From Polymorphobacter megasporae (lineage in GTDB: Bacteria > Pseudomonadota > Alphaproteobacteria > Sphingomonadales > Sphingomonadaceae), in assembly GCF_018982885.2 (NCBI RefSeq), contig NZ_CP081848.1, positions 3,162,001 through 3,226,000 of the forward strand: a DNA stretch of 64,000 nt, given 5' to 3'. Below, piece after piece: positions 45,731 to 54,449 of this stretch (position 1 is its first letter; every line of letters starts with the position of its first letter). Under the pieces are notes generated by a model. That model ran no database searches. It saw only the letters and a list, made by a program, of their open reading frames with translations, and had not been told where the DNA came from. The position numbers were made by a program, and so were the translations under genes.

Positions 45731-47410
45731 CTAGCGCGTCAGCCGCTTGTACGTCAGCTTGGTCGGGCGGTCCGCCGCATCGCCCATCCGCGCGTGCTTG
45801 TCCGCCTCGTACGCCTCGAAGTTGCCCTCGAACCATTCGACGTGGCTGTCGCCCTCGAAGGCGAGGATGTGCGTCGCCAGCCGGTCGAGGAAGAAGCGGT
45901 CATGGCTGATGACCACGGCGCACCCGGCGAAACTTTCCAGCGCTTCCTCGAGCGCGCGTAGCGTCTCGACGTCGAGGTCGTTGGTCGGCTCGTCGAGCAG
46001 GAGGACGTTTCCGCCCTGCACCAGCATCTTCGCCATGTGCACGCGGTTGCGCTCACCGCCCGAAAGCTGGCCGACCTTCTTCTGCTGGTCGGCGCCCTTG
46101 AAGTTGAACGCGCCGACATACGCGCGGGTCAGCACCTCATTCTTGCCGAAGTAGAACTTTTCCGCGCCGCCCGAGACTTCCTCCCAGACGTTGTGGCCGG
46201 GATCGAGCGCGTCGCGCGACTGGTCGACATAGCCGAGCTTGACGGTCTCGCCGATGCGGATGCTGCCCTCGTCGGGCTGCTCCTGCCCGGTGATCATGCG
46301 GAACAGCGTCGTCTTGCCCGCGCCGTTTGGCCCGATCACGCCGACGATGCCGCCCGGCGGCAGGCTGAAGCTGAGGTTGTCGATCAGCACCCGGTCGCCG
46401 AAGCTCTTGGTCAGATTCTTCGCCTCGATCACCGTGTTGCCGAGGCGCTCGGGGATCTGGATGAGAATCTGCGCCGAGCCGAGGCGGCGGTTCGCCTGCT
46501 TCTCGACGAGGTCGTCGAACGCCTGGATACGCGCCTTCGACTTGGTCTGGCGCGCCTTGGGGCTCGAGCGAATCCACTGGAGTTCGTCGCGGATCGCCTT
46601 TTCGCGGCTCTCGTCCTCGCGGCTTTCCTGTGCCATCCGCTTGACCTTGGCTTCGAGCCAAGCCGAGTAATTGCCCTCGAACGGGATGCCCTTACCTCGG
46701 TCGAGTTCGAGCACCCACTTGACGACGTTGTCGAGGAAGTAGCGGTCGTGGGTGACGAGGATGACACAGCCGGCGTAATCCTGAAGGTGCTTTTCGAGCC
46801 ACTGGACGCTCTCGGCATCAAGGTGGTTGGTCGGCTCGTCGAGGAGCAGGATGTCGGGCTTCTCGAGCAGCAGCTTGCACAAGGCCACCCGGCGCTTCTC
46901 GCCGCCCGATAATTTGTCGACCATCGACTCGCCCGGCGGGCAGCGCAGCGCGTCCATCGCGATTTCGAGCTGGTTATCGAGCGTCCAGCCGTCGACGGTG
47001 TCGATCTTTTCCTGGAGGACGCCCATTTCCTCCATCAGCGCGTCGAAGTCGGTCGTATCAGTCGGCTCGCCCATCTCGGCGGCGACGGCATTGAATCGCG
47101 CGACCATGTCGGCGACCTCGCGAACGCCGTCCATGACGTTCTCGCGAACGGTCTTGGTCGGGTCGAGGTGCGGCTCCTGCGCGAGATAGCCGACGCGAAC
47201 GCCCTCGGCGGGCCATGCCTCGCCCTGGAAGTCCTTGTCCTGCTGCGCGATGATCTTCATCAGCGTCGACTTGCCCGCGCCGTTCGGCCCGATCACCGCG
47301 ATCTTCGCGCCGGGCAGGAAGCTTAGATAGAGGTCCTTGAACACCGGCTTGCCGCCGGGATAGGCCTTCGTCAGGCCCTTCATGACGAACGCGTATTGGT
47401 AACCGGCCAT
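45731..47410 (-). CDS. ettA: Energy-dependent translational throttle protein EttA
   Basis: ABC-F ATPase that binds the ribosomal E site and gates the first elongation steps when energy is low. 559 residues with two ABC domains: Walker A GPNGAGKST and GPNGAGKTT, signatures LSGGEKRRVAL and LSGGERNRVHM, Walker B LLLLDEPTNHLD and LLLLDEPTNDLD. The EttA-type arm and the linker with the WIRSSPKARQTKSKARIQAFD segment are both visible. Single gene. Confidence 0.96.
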   Translation of the reverse strand: MAGYQYAFVMKGLTKAYPGGKPVFKDLYLSFLPGAKIAVIGPNGAGKSTLMKIIAQQDKDFQGEAWPAEGVRVGYLAQEPHLDPTKTVRENVMDGVREVADMVARFNAVAAEMGEPTDTTDFDALMEEMGVLQEKIDTVDGWTLDNQLEIAMDALRCPPGESMVDKLSGGEKRRVALCKLLLEKPDILLLDEPTNHLDAESVQWLEKHLQDYAGCVILVTHDRYFLDNVVKWVLELDRGKGIPFEGNYSAWLEAKVKRMAQESREDESREKAIRDELQWIRSSPKARQTKSKARIQAFDDLVEKQANRRLGSAQILIQIPERLGNTVIEAKNLTKSFGDRVLIDNLSFSLPPGGIVGVIGPNGAGKTTLFRMITGQEQPDEGSIRIGETVKLGYVDQSRDALDPGHNVWEEVSGGAEKFYFGKNEVLTRAYVGAFNFKGADQQKKVGQLSGGERNRVHMAKMLVQGGNVLLLDEPTNDLDVETLRALEEALESFAGCAVVISHDRFFLDRLATHILAFEGDSHVEWFEGNFEAYEADKHARMGDAADRPTKLTYKRLTR

Positions 47411-47533
47411 GGCGGATCGGAGCTTTCGAAATCGGGAAGGAAGACGCGAACGCCTTTAGCCTATGGCCGGGTGCCCCCGCAACGGGCGGCACGTGAGACG
47501 ATTTGGCTACTATCCATAGTATCAAAGGGCGGG

Positions 47534-47794
47534 GTGACGGAACTACCAGTAGGTTTGCGGGTTGTCGTCGATCAAGCGTCGGAACGCGTTGCTTATGTGA
47601 TTGCGTACAGGATCGAGATGGACAAGATGGTGTACCGGGAGATCGACGACAAGGATCGCATCAACGTCGATGATTTCGCGGCGTTGTTTGCACAGCTAGA
47701 CGATGGCAAGGCGGCACCGATCGATGCCGGTTTGACGGACCTGTTCCGGAAGATCGAAGAGCTCCACCGCCCCAAGGATTGTCAGCGACACTAG
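47534..47794 (+). CDS. Small hypothetical protein, convergent with flhB
   Basis: 86 residues from a GTG at 47534, preceded by AAAGGGCGG. The sequence (GLRVVVDQASERVAYVIAYR, then MVYREIDDKDRINVDDFAALF) is a compact alpha/beta stretch, vaguely like FlaG-type small proteins, which I cannot confirm. It overlaps the last 4 bases of flhB on the opposite strand. The length and lack of motifs keep confidence low. Confidence 0.4.
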   Translation: MTELPVGLRVVVDQASERVAYVIAYRIEMDKMVYREIDDKDRINVDDFAALFAQLDDGKAAPIDAGLTDLFRKIEELHRPKDCQRH

Positions 47795-48915
47795 CTGAGC
47801 GACCGGAGCCCCGATCCGTCGAAGCGCAGCGAGTCGGGAATGGTAACATCCGGCTGCTCCCGCGAAGACCGATCGAGGTAGAGGACGAACGCGAGGATGG
47901 CGGCTACCGCGCCGAACAATTCGTCATTGATCGGCACGCCCACCGTCGCGGTGAAATAGATCGCGCGCGTAAGTTGTGGATAGCGCAGGATCGGCACCTT
48001 GTTCAACGCGGCGAGTTCGCGGATCGCCTCGGCGATAACGTCCCGCCCCTTCGCGACAACGATTGGCGCGGCATCTCGACCCGGAACATAACGCAACGCG
48101 ACCGCGAAGTGCGTTGGGTTGACCACGACCACGGTCGCCGTCGCCATTGCCGGAGCCAGCGAGCGTTTTGCCGCCTGACGGGCCATCCGACGTTGTGCCG
48201 CCTTCGTCTCGGGCGACCCCTCGCTTTCGCGGCTCTCCTCGCGAATTTCCTGCTTCGACATCCGGAGCTTGGCGAGATGACGGGTGAGCTGCAGCGGCAG
48301 GTCGATCGCGGCAATCAACCCGAGTGCGACCGCCAGCGCGACCAGCAGCGCCGAGGTCGATGCCGCGATGCGCGCTGCACCATCGGCAGGGTCAAGCGTC
48401 CCGAGGTCGAGCAATCCCGGCAGCCGTGCGACGAGCACTGTGCCGCCCGCGCCGAAGATTAGTGCCGCCTTGAGCACAGCCTTGCCGAGTTCGCCGACCG
48501 CATGAAGACCGAAGACGCGCTGCAGCCCGGCGATTGGATTGAGGCGATCGAGCTTTACCGCAAACGCGCCGGCGGAAAAATGCGGCGCGGTTATCATCGG
48601 CCCGGCCGCAGCCCCCGCGACGATCAGCACCGCGAAGACGGCTAGAGGATGGACCATGCCCTGCGCGAGTAGCGACGGCGACGCGAGCAGGTCGGTCCGT
48701 CCCGGGTCAGCGAACGACAGGCCATCGCGCATCATTCGCCGGCACGCCGCCACAAGGTCACCCGCCGCGACGATTGCCCAGATAACCCCCGCCCCGATGA
48801 CAAGCACCGTGCCCAGTTCGCGCGATTGCAGCGTCTCGCCTTTTTTGGACGCCTCGCGACGGCGCTTCTCGGTCGGCGCCTCGGTTTTCTGGTCCTTGTC
48901 GGGGGCGTCAGCCAA
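47791..48915 (-). CDS. flhB: Flagellar export apparatus protein FlhB
   Basis: Specificity-switch component of the flagellar type III export gate, 374 residues. The cytoplasmic N-terminus KTEAPTEKRRREASKKGE is canonical, followed by four membrane helices and a C-terminal domain with the autocleavage motif NPTH (VVVVNPTHFAVALRY). It starts 8 bases inside the end of fliR and is the last gene of the operon. Confidence 0.95.
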   Translation of the reverse strand: MADAPDKDQKTEAPTEKRRREASKKGETLQSRELGTVLVIGAGVIWAIVAAGDLVAACRRMMRDGLSFADPGRTDLLASPSLLAQGMVHPLAVFAVLIVAGAAAGPMITAPHFSAGAFAVKLDRLNPIAGLQRVFGLHAVGELGKAVLKAALIFGAGGTVLVARLPGLLDLGTLDPADGAARIAASTSALLVALAVALGLIAAIDLPLQLTRHLAKLRMSKQEIREESRESEGSPETKAAQRRMARQAAKRSLAPAMATATVVVVNPTHFAVALRYVPGRDAAPIVVAKGRDVIAEAIRELAALNKVPILRYPQLTRAIYFTATVGVPINDELFGAVAAILAFVLYLDRSSREQPDVTIPDSLRFDGSGLRSLS

Positions 48916-49675
48916 GTAAGATGCCTTCGAGCCGGTCCTGCATCGTCGCCATGCCCGCTGCCATCGTATCGACGATCGCGGGCATCGCCACCGCGAGCAG
49001 GACGACGCCAGACAGCATCAGGACAGGAAAACCGATCGCGAACAGGTTGAGCTGCGGCGCGCTACGCGCGGCGACCGCGAGGAGCAGGTTAATCAGGAAC
49101 AGGACCGCCGCGACTGGCAGCGCGAGCATCAGCCCTGACGCGAACGCCAGCGCACCGACCCCGGCAACGCGGCCCGCAAGTGCCAGCGGGTCACACCCCG
49201 GCGGCAGCGCGCGATAGCTTGTCACGAGCACCTCGAACAGTCGCAGGTGACCGTCGAGCGCGAAGAACACGAGCCACGCGACGAGGCCGAGCAATGTCGC
49301 GATCACCGGGCTGGTCATGCCGCCCGGATCAAGAATGGTGGCGAACCCGAGTCCCATCGACTGCGCAATCACCTCGCCCGCGATCGACGCTCCGGCGAAT
49401 ACCGCCTGGAGCATCACCCCCGCCATCGCGCCGATCAGGATTTCACTGGCGACCGCGATCAGCCCGCTCGCGCTGAACAGATCGGCGGGAACCGCGATCG
49501 GGGTGACCCCGAGGACGAACACCCCGATCGCGCCGCCAAGCCCGATCCTGACCCGCAGCGGCATCAGCATCGCGCCTATCCCCGGCAGCAACGACAGCGC
49601 CGACGCGGTACGCAGGCTCGCAAACAGCAACCGCCCGGCCTCGACCTCCGGCGTCGCCAGCCACACCGCGATCAC
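48908..49675 (-). CDS. fliR: Flagellar biosynthetic protein FliR
   Basis: Integral membrane export-gate subunit, 255 residues, about six helices. Family features are SLLPGIGAMLMPLRVRIGLG, GEVIAQSMGLGFATILDPGG, and the late LNLFAIGFPVLMLSGVVLL segment. It overlaps fliQ by 4 bases upstream and flhB by 8 downstream. Confidence 0.93.
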   Translation of the reverse strand: MIAVWLATPEVEAGRLLFASLRTASALSLLPGIGAMLMPLRVRIGLGGAIGVFVLGVTPIAVPADLFSASGLIAVASEILIGAMAGVMLQAVFAGASIAGEVIAQSMGLGFATILDPGGMTSPVIATLLGLVAWLVFFALDGHLRLFEVLVTSYRALPPGCDPLALAGRVAGVGALAFASGLMLALPVAAVLFLINLLLAVAARSAPQLNLFAIGFPVLMLSGVVLLAVAMPAIVDTMAAGMATMQDRLEGILLG

Positions 49676-49941
49676 CGCAGCAGCGCCGGGATGCGGTCAT
49701 AGAGTTCGACGGTGAAATCCGACAGCTCGCGCATCATCATCGAGCCGAGGATCGCGAGTGTCACCAGCGTCACGATGAGCTTGGGAACGAAGCTCAGAGT
49801 CGACTCGCTGATCCCGGTCGCGGCCTGGAGCAGGCCGACGACGAACCCGGCGATCAGCGCGGGAAGAACGACCGGAGCGATAAGTTGGGCGAGGACCCAC
49901 ATCGTGCCGCGCAGCGCGTCCATGACGATGCCGCTGTCCAT
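49672..49941 (-). CDS. fliQ: Flagellar biosynthetic protein FliQ
   Basis: 89 residues with two membrane helices, the small export-gate subunit. Typical are IAPVVLPALIAGFVVGLLQAATGISESTLSFVPKL and the MMMRELSDFTVELYDRIP end. It follows fliP by 1 base and overlaps fliR by 4. Confidence 0.93.
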   Translation of the reverse strand: MDSGIVMDALRGTMWVLAQLIAPVVLPALIAGFVVGLLQAATGISESTLSFVPKLIVTLVTLAILGSMMMRELSDFTVELYDRIPALLR

Positions 49942-49942
49942 C

Positions 49943-50623
49943 TCATTTCACTCCGACGAACGACGACGCGAGCGAGCCGAGCACGAGCGCCCAGCCGTCG
50001 ACCATGACGAACAGCAGCAACTTGAACGGCAGCGAGATCAATGTCGGCGACACCATCATCATACCGAGAGCCATCAGGATGCTGGCGACGACGAGGTCGA
50101 TGACGAGGAACGGCATATAGATCAGGAATCCGATCTGGAATGCGGTCTTGAGTTCGCTCGTGGCAAATGCCGGCAATAATATCGTCATCGGCACGTCGAC
50201 CGGTCGCGCGAACGGTCCGGTATGGGCGAGGTTGGCGAACAGGCGCAGGTCCTTCTCGCGCGTTTGCGCCATCATGAAATCGTGGAGCGCCGCTCCTCCC
50301 CGCTCGATCGCGCTCTCCGCAGGCAGCGTGCCGGCCGCGAACGGCGCATAGGCCTGCGCGTCGATATGGGCGAAGGTCGGCTGCATCACGAACAGCGTCA
50401 GGAACAGCGCGAGGCCGACGAGCACCTGGTTCGGCGGCGCCTGCCCCAGCCCGATCGCCTGCCGCAGGATCGCCAGCACGATGATGATCCGGGTAAAGCC
50501 GGTCATCATCAGCAACACCGACGGCAACACCGTCAGCAGCGTCATCAGCAGCAGTATCTGGAGCGGCAGCGCGAGCCCGCTTTTGCCGCCCGCCAGCGCC
50601 GCGATGCCGTCGGTGGCGGTCAT
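49943..50623 (-). CDS. fliP: Flagellar biosynthetic protein FliP
   Basis: Export-gate subunit that forms the pore with FliQ and FliR. 226 residues from the ATG at 50623, which overlaps the fliO stop as ATGA. The central motifs TRIIIVLAILRQAIGLGQAPPNQVLVGLALFLT and LVIDLVVASILMALGMMMV are strongly conserved. Unlike E. coli FliP, it has no cleavable signal peptide, since the frame begins only about 20 residues before the first helix. Confidence 0.93.
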   Translation of the reverse strand: MTATDGIAALAGGKSGLALPLQILLLMTLLTVLPSVLLMMTGFTRIIIVLAILRQAIGLGQAPPNQVLVGLALFLTLFVMQPTFAHIDAQAYAPFAAGTLPAESAIERGGAALHDFMMAQTREKDLRLFANLAHTGPFARPVDVPMTILLPAFATSELKTAFQIGFLIYMPFLVIDLVVASILMALGMMMVSPTLISLPFKLLLFVMVDGWALVLGSLASSFVGVK

Positions 50624-50877
50624 CGGGCCGAGTGGTCGAGCAGGGAGACCCCGCTCCGTGAGGCCGCGATCAGCAGCCGCCGACCGTCGAATTCGATCAC
50701 GACCAGGCGCGACCCCGGGCCGAGACCGAGCGTCGCGATCGGCCGCAGCAGCGGCGACGGGGCGATCCCCGGCGGCTGGATCCAGCCGCGCTTGGCCGCA
50801 TACCAAAGCCCGGCCAGCACCGCGATCATCAGCGGCAGCGCAACCGCGAGCCGCGTCAAATAATCCGCCGCGGTCAT
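50620..50877 (-). CDS. fliO: Flagellar biosynthesis protein FliO
   Basis: 85 residues: one N-terminal membrane helix (LAVALPLMIAVLAGLWYAAK) and a small cytoplasmic beta domain (LGLGPGSRLVVIEFDGRRLL). It acts as chaperone for FliP assembly in other species. Position between fliN and fliP with 4-base overlaps on both sides supports the call. Confidence 0.85.
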   Translation of the reverse strand: MTAADYLTRLAVALPLMIAVLAGLWYAAKRGWIQPPGIAPSPLLRPIATLGLGPGSRLVVIEFDGRRLLIAASRSGVSLLDHSAR

Positions 50878-51158
50878 GCCGAGACGATGTCAAGGATGCG
50901 GACCCCGAAGCGGTCGCCGATCGTCACGACCTCGCCCTTTGCCAGCAGCCGGTCGTTGATCAGGATGTCGATGCGCTCGTCGCTGCGGCGGTCGAGCGCG
51001 AAGGTCGCTCCGGGTCCAAGCCGCGACAGGTCGGCCAGCGTCAGCCGCGCTGCGCCGACCTCAACACGCAGCCGTACCTCGACCGCACCCAGGGCCCCGA
51101 GTGCAAGCGCGGGGATCGCTTCAATCCGGTCGAAAGCTCCGGGGGTCAGGGCGTTCAT
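50874..51158 (-). CDS. fliN: Flagellar motor switch protein FliN
   Basis: 94 residues consisting almost only of the SpoA/SurpA domain (VEVRLRVEVGAARLTLADLSRLGPG, then DILINDRLLAKGEVVTIGDRFGVRILDI). It forms the lower C-ring with FliM. It overlaps fliM and fliO by 4 bases each. Confidence 0.93.
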   Translation of the reverse strand: MNALTPGAFDRIEAIPALALGALGAVEVRLRVEVGAARLTLADLSRLGPGATFALDRRSDERIDILINDRLLAKGEVVTIGDRFGVRILDIVSA

Positions 51159-51958
51159 GGCAGGTCCTCGGTTTTGGCGGGGATGATGCCGGCGCTGCCG
51201 ACGGCGACGATCGTCACGCGATGCCCGCCGTCGTCGTCGGGCGTGATCGTCCCGCGGGCGAGCGCGCGATCGCCGAGACGCAGCGAGACATCGCGTCGCG
51301 TCTCGATCGGCAGGACATCGCCGACGGCAAACCCGAGCACCGCGGCGAGCGGAACGACCCGGTCATGCAGCACCGCACGAACCGCGAACGGGGTCGCATC
51401 GAGTGCGGCGTGGAGGCGCGGGAACCAGTCGCCGATGTCGGGAATGACGGGGACGATCGGCGCCGGGGTCACCGCGCAGCCGAGGTTGAACGCGAGGCCC
51501 CCGGCGGTAAGGTCGACCGCAAACGCCGCCGCTTCGGGATCGCTCGCGTCGGATTGCCAACCGCTTCCGCCGGGCCACGCCTCGTCGGCGGCAGCAAGGA
51601 TCGCCGCAGTCAGCTCCGCGACGATCGCGCTGCCGCCGGCACCCGCCATCGTCGATCGCGAGAACGGGCCGCCGCATCGCACGCTGATCAGTGCGCCGAC
51701 AAGATCCATCGGAACCGTGACTGCCACCCGCCAGCCATCGCCCCGAAAGAAGCCCGTCGCCGGTACTGGCGCTGGCGCTGTCTGGTCGAAGGACGTCACC
51801 AGCGGCTTGCCGACAACCGGAGCGAGGTGGCCACCGAGAAGATCGACGAAGGCAGTGAAATTGATCGCCGCGGGGACGGCGACAAGGGCCTGAAGAGCTG
51901 GCGGAAAGCGCCACGCGCTAACGTCTGCAGACCGCCTGTTGTGCGCGCCCGGGCTCAC
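51155..51958 (-). CDS. fliM: Flagellar motor switch protein FliM, short form
   Basis: 267 residues against roughly 320-350 usually. The C-terminal SpoA-like domain is clear (GDVLPIETRRDVSLRLGDRALARGTI). The middle domain is divergent (FTAFVDLLGGHLAPVV), and the N-terminal EIDALL-type peptide that binds phosphorylated CheY in other species is absent: the chain starts MSPGAHNRRSADVSAWRF. It overlaps fliL by 4 bases and fliN by 4, so a truncated gene model is unlikely. Confidence 0.85.
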   Translation of the reverse strand: MSPGAHNRRSADVSAWRFPPALQALVAVPAAINFTAFVDLLGGHLAPVVGKPLVTSFDQTAPAPVPATGFFRGDGWRVAVTVPMDLVGALISVRCGGPFSRSTMAGAGGSAIVAELTAAILAAADEAWPGGSGWQSDASDPEAAAFAVDLTAGGLAFNLGCAVTPAPIVPVIPDIGDWFPRLHAALDATPFAVRAVLHDRVVPLAAVLGFAVGDVLPIETRRDVSLRLGDRALARGTITPDDDGGHRVTIVAVGSAGIIPAKTEDLP

Positions 51959-52455
51959 TGGACGACCAGCGTGGTGAAGAAGACCTCGTCGACCCCGCCG
52001 ACATGCGCGTTGCGGCTGAGCACGTCGTTGATCGCCGTGCGGATCGTCGAGCGCAGCTTGGTCTTCGCCGCGCGGTCGGCGACATCGGCCTCACCGACCT
52101 CGCCGAGCACCGCGAGCACCGCAGAGACGATCGCCAGTTTGTGCTGGGCCAACGCCGCCGTGACTTGCGGACCGGCGGTATTCGACACTGCGATCCGCAA
52201 CTGGAGGTAGCGTCCGGTATCGGCGAGGTTCGATGTGAAGGCGTTATCGATCTCGATATATTCGATCGGGGTTGCCGCCTGGAGCACCGGCGGAGCCGCC
52301 GCAGCCCGCCCGAGCAGAAGGCCCGGTCGCAGCGCCGCAACGCCGACCAACGCGCCGCCGCTGCCAACCGCTGCGCCGAGGAACGCGAATGCGACCATCA
52401 CGACGCTCCCGAGTCCCTTCCTCGATTTAGCCTGCTTGGGAATCGTATCGGCCAT
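51955..52455 (-). CDS. fliL: Flagellar basal body-associated protein FliL
   Basis: 166 residues: a short basic N-terminus, one membrane helix (VVMVAFAFLGAAVGSGGALVG) and a periplasmic stomatin-like domain (YIEIDNAFTSNLADTGRYLQLRI, ending VDEVFFTTLVVQ). It associates with the stator in other species. It starts 9 bases after fliK. Confidence 0.88.
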   Translation of the reverse strand: MADTIPKQAKSRKGLGSVVMVAFAFLGAAVGSGGALVGVAALRPGLLLGRAAAAPPVLQAATPIEYIEIDNAFTSNLADTGRYLQLRIAVSNTAGPQVTAALAQHKLAIVSAVLAVLGEVGEADVADRAAKTKLRSTIRTAINDVLSRNAHVGGVDEVFFTTLVVQ

Positions 52456-52464
52456 GGCGAATCC

Positions 52465-54081
52465 TCAGGCGAAGCGGTCGCGTACGACCGGCTTGATTGC
52501 GGGCGAACGGACTCGCGTCGATGGTGTTTGCCCGGGCAACTCTGGCGCGGGCGGTCGATGATCTCGCGCGTCCCCGCGATGTCCCGCCGCCCCTGCCCCT
52601 GCCGCGTCCGAGCCGCCCGACGCTACGCCCGTCGCGCCGCCGCGCACCTCGATCGTCACTGCGTCGAGCCGGTGTCCGGTGGCGACGACCGCGCGCTCGA
52701 GGCCTTCGCTCGCCCCCGCGATCAGCGCGGCGGTGTCGCTGCGATCGACCGCGAAATGGACATGGAGCGCGTCGCCCGCCGGATGGTCGCGCCGCGTTAC
52801 CTCGGCCCCGACCCCGCCGAGCGCGGGTGTGTCGATGGAAAAGCCTTGCGGCCTGGCTGGAACAGGGGCCGATGCGAGCGGCGTGGGCCAATGCGTATCT
52901 CCGGCATGGCTCATCGTCGGCTGTGATGCAGCGCTGAGCGTGTAGACCGGCGGATCGGTTCGCTCGTGCAGAACTACAAGCGATTGGGCAGGGGGCTGAC
53001 CACGCCGCAAGGCTGAGGATATCGGTGCCCGGGTCACGGCGACGGTAAAAGTAGCTGGAATTGGGGCGGGGACGGTGACCGAGGCGGCAGCGGTTGGGAT
53101 CGTCGCGATTATTGCCGAAGCTAATTCCTTTGAAGCTGCCAGTGGGGCATCCCGGGCGCCGGGCACAACCAGCGGCGAAGCTGGGGCGATTAAGGCAGAG
53201 TCGAGCAAGGCCGCCCGCACTTCAATCTCGCGCGGCTCAACCACGGTTGGCGGCAGAACCGGCTGAGACATCCCCATGGCGGCAGCCACGACCGACGCGA
53301 TGACGGGCGGAGCGACGGGGACGAGCGGTTCGATTCCGCGCGTAAAGTTGCCGAGAGATGCGATCGGCGCGACCGCAACGACAGTCGTTAGCACGACAGC
53401 ATTCTCGGTGAGCAGGTGCGCTGGCGTTGGTGGTGAACGCTCGTCTACCGTGCCGGGCGGAAGGTCGATCACGGGCATAACGCCCTCGCGTTCGTTTGCC
53501 TCGGCGACCGTCTTTGGTGCGGTCGAAGCGGCTGCGGCCGACTGCGCGGTAACTGAGCTTACCTGATCTGACACGGCTGGCGATTGCGGAGCGGGCGGCG
53601 GCGGAAGCGACTGGCTGAGTGCGGCCACCGCCATGATCGGAAGATCAGATGGCTTCTGCCTTCGAAGAGCGGTCGGTGCGCTTGCCAAGGTGGCATGCCG
53701 CCGAGTGGAAGGAGGTGCTATCTCAACGACAGCAAAAGCGACAGCCGGAGCGGTCGCCCGCGGCGGCGCTGGGTTTGCCGACTGTGCCGCCACTGCCTCG
53801 GGCGCTACCTCCGCTCCTTTCGCTGCCGGCAACTTAGCCTCCGCCTGCGGTCCGGCCGCAGCCGGCGACTCGACGGCTCGCGCAAGGGGAAACAGGTCTA
53901 TCGGTGCCATCAAGTGACTAACGTCGATTTGCGTGACGGCCTTAGCGGTTGGTGGCGCGACGGTCGGCACCGGCTCTCCCAGCAATTCCGGCTGTGGCAT
54001 CGTGAAGCTGCCGGGCGCACTAGCGACCACGGCGACGGCAATCGACGGCAGATCGGCACGGTCGAGGCTCACGGCGATCAT
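52465..54081 (-). CDS. fliK: Flagellar hook-length control protein FliK
   Basis: 538 residues. A long low-complexity N-terminal and middle region rich in Ala, Pro and Val serves as the ruler; the C-terminal portion (about 430-490: GDALHVHFAVDRSDTAALI, ATGHRLDAVTIEVRGG) resembles the globular FliK domain that switches FlhB specificity. The sequence is weakly conserved and the call rests partly on the position between fliJ and fliL. It overlaps fliJ by 4 bases. Confidence 0.8.
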   Translation of the reverse strand: MIAVSLDRADLPSIAVAVVASAPGSFTMPQPELLGEPVPTVAPPTAKAVTQIDVSHLMAPIDLFPLARAVESPAAAGPQAEAKLPAAKGAEVAPEAVAAQSANPAPPRATAPAVAFAVVEIAPPSTRRHATLASAPTALRRQKPSDLPIMAVAALSQSLPPPPAPQSPAVSDQVSSVTAQSAAAASTAPKTVAEANEREGVMPVIDLPPGTVDERSPPTPAHLLTENAVVLTTVVAVAPIASLGNFTRGIEPLVPVAPPVIASVVAAAMGMSQPVLPPTVVEPREIEVRAALLDSALIAPASPLVVPGARDAPLAASKELASAIIATIPTAAASVTVPAPIPATFTVAVTRAPISSALRRGQPPAQSLVVLHERTDPPVYTLSAASQPTMSHAGDTHWPTPLASAPVPARPQGFSIDTPALGGVGAEVTRRDHPAGDALHVHFAVDRSDTAALIAGASEGLERAVVATGHRLDAVTIEVRGGATGVASGGSDAAGAGAAGHRGDARDHRPPAPELPGQTPSTRVRSPAIKPVVRDRFA

Positions 54082-54449
54082 GATCCGACCAGTTTCGGAT
54101 CGTCGGATGCGCGTTCGACGGCTCGAGCGACCGCATCGACCCCGGCACGCCGATGGCGGAAGTCGCCCTGCAACACGGCGCGTCGCGCTTCGGCGTCGAC
54201 GAGACGGATCGCCTGAGTTACCTCGGCGGCATACAGCGCGGCGCGCGTCGCGGCGGCGGCCTTGATCGCATAGCCTGCCGCAAAGCCGTACTGCCCGCGA
54301 AACTCGGCACGGAGTTCGCCGAGCCGCGTCGCTGTCGCTGCCGTTGCCGCCACTGCCGTCGCTGCCCGCGCGAGGCTGCTCGCCGCGACGCGCAACCGGA
54401 CCCGCCGGATCGCCAGCAGCCGCGCAAGACGGTCCTGCCGCGTCGTCAC
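54078..54449 (-). CDS. fliJ: Flagellar export protein FliJ
   Basis: 123 residues, a helical coiled-coil rich in Arg and Ala, with ARLLAIRRVRLRVAASSLARAA near the start and the C-terminal LVDAEARRAVLQGDFRHRRAGVDAV. It couples the FliI ATPase to the export gate. Short overlaps with fliI and fliK support the call; the sequence alone would be weak. Confidence 0.8.
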   Translation of the reverse strand: MTTRQDRLARLLAIRRVRLRVAASSLARAATAVAATAATATRLGELRAEFRGQYGFAAGYAIKAAAATRAALYAAEVTQAIRLVDAEARRAVLQGDFRHRRAGVDAVARAVERASDDPKLVGS

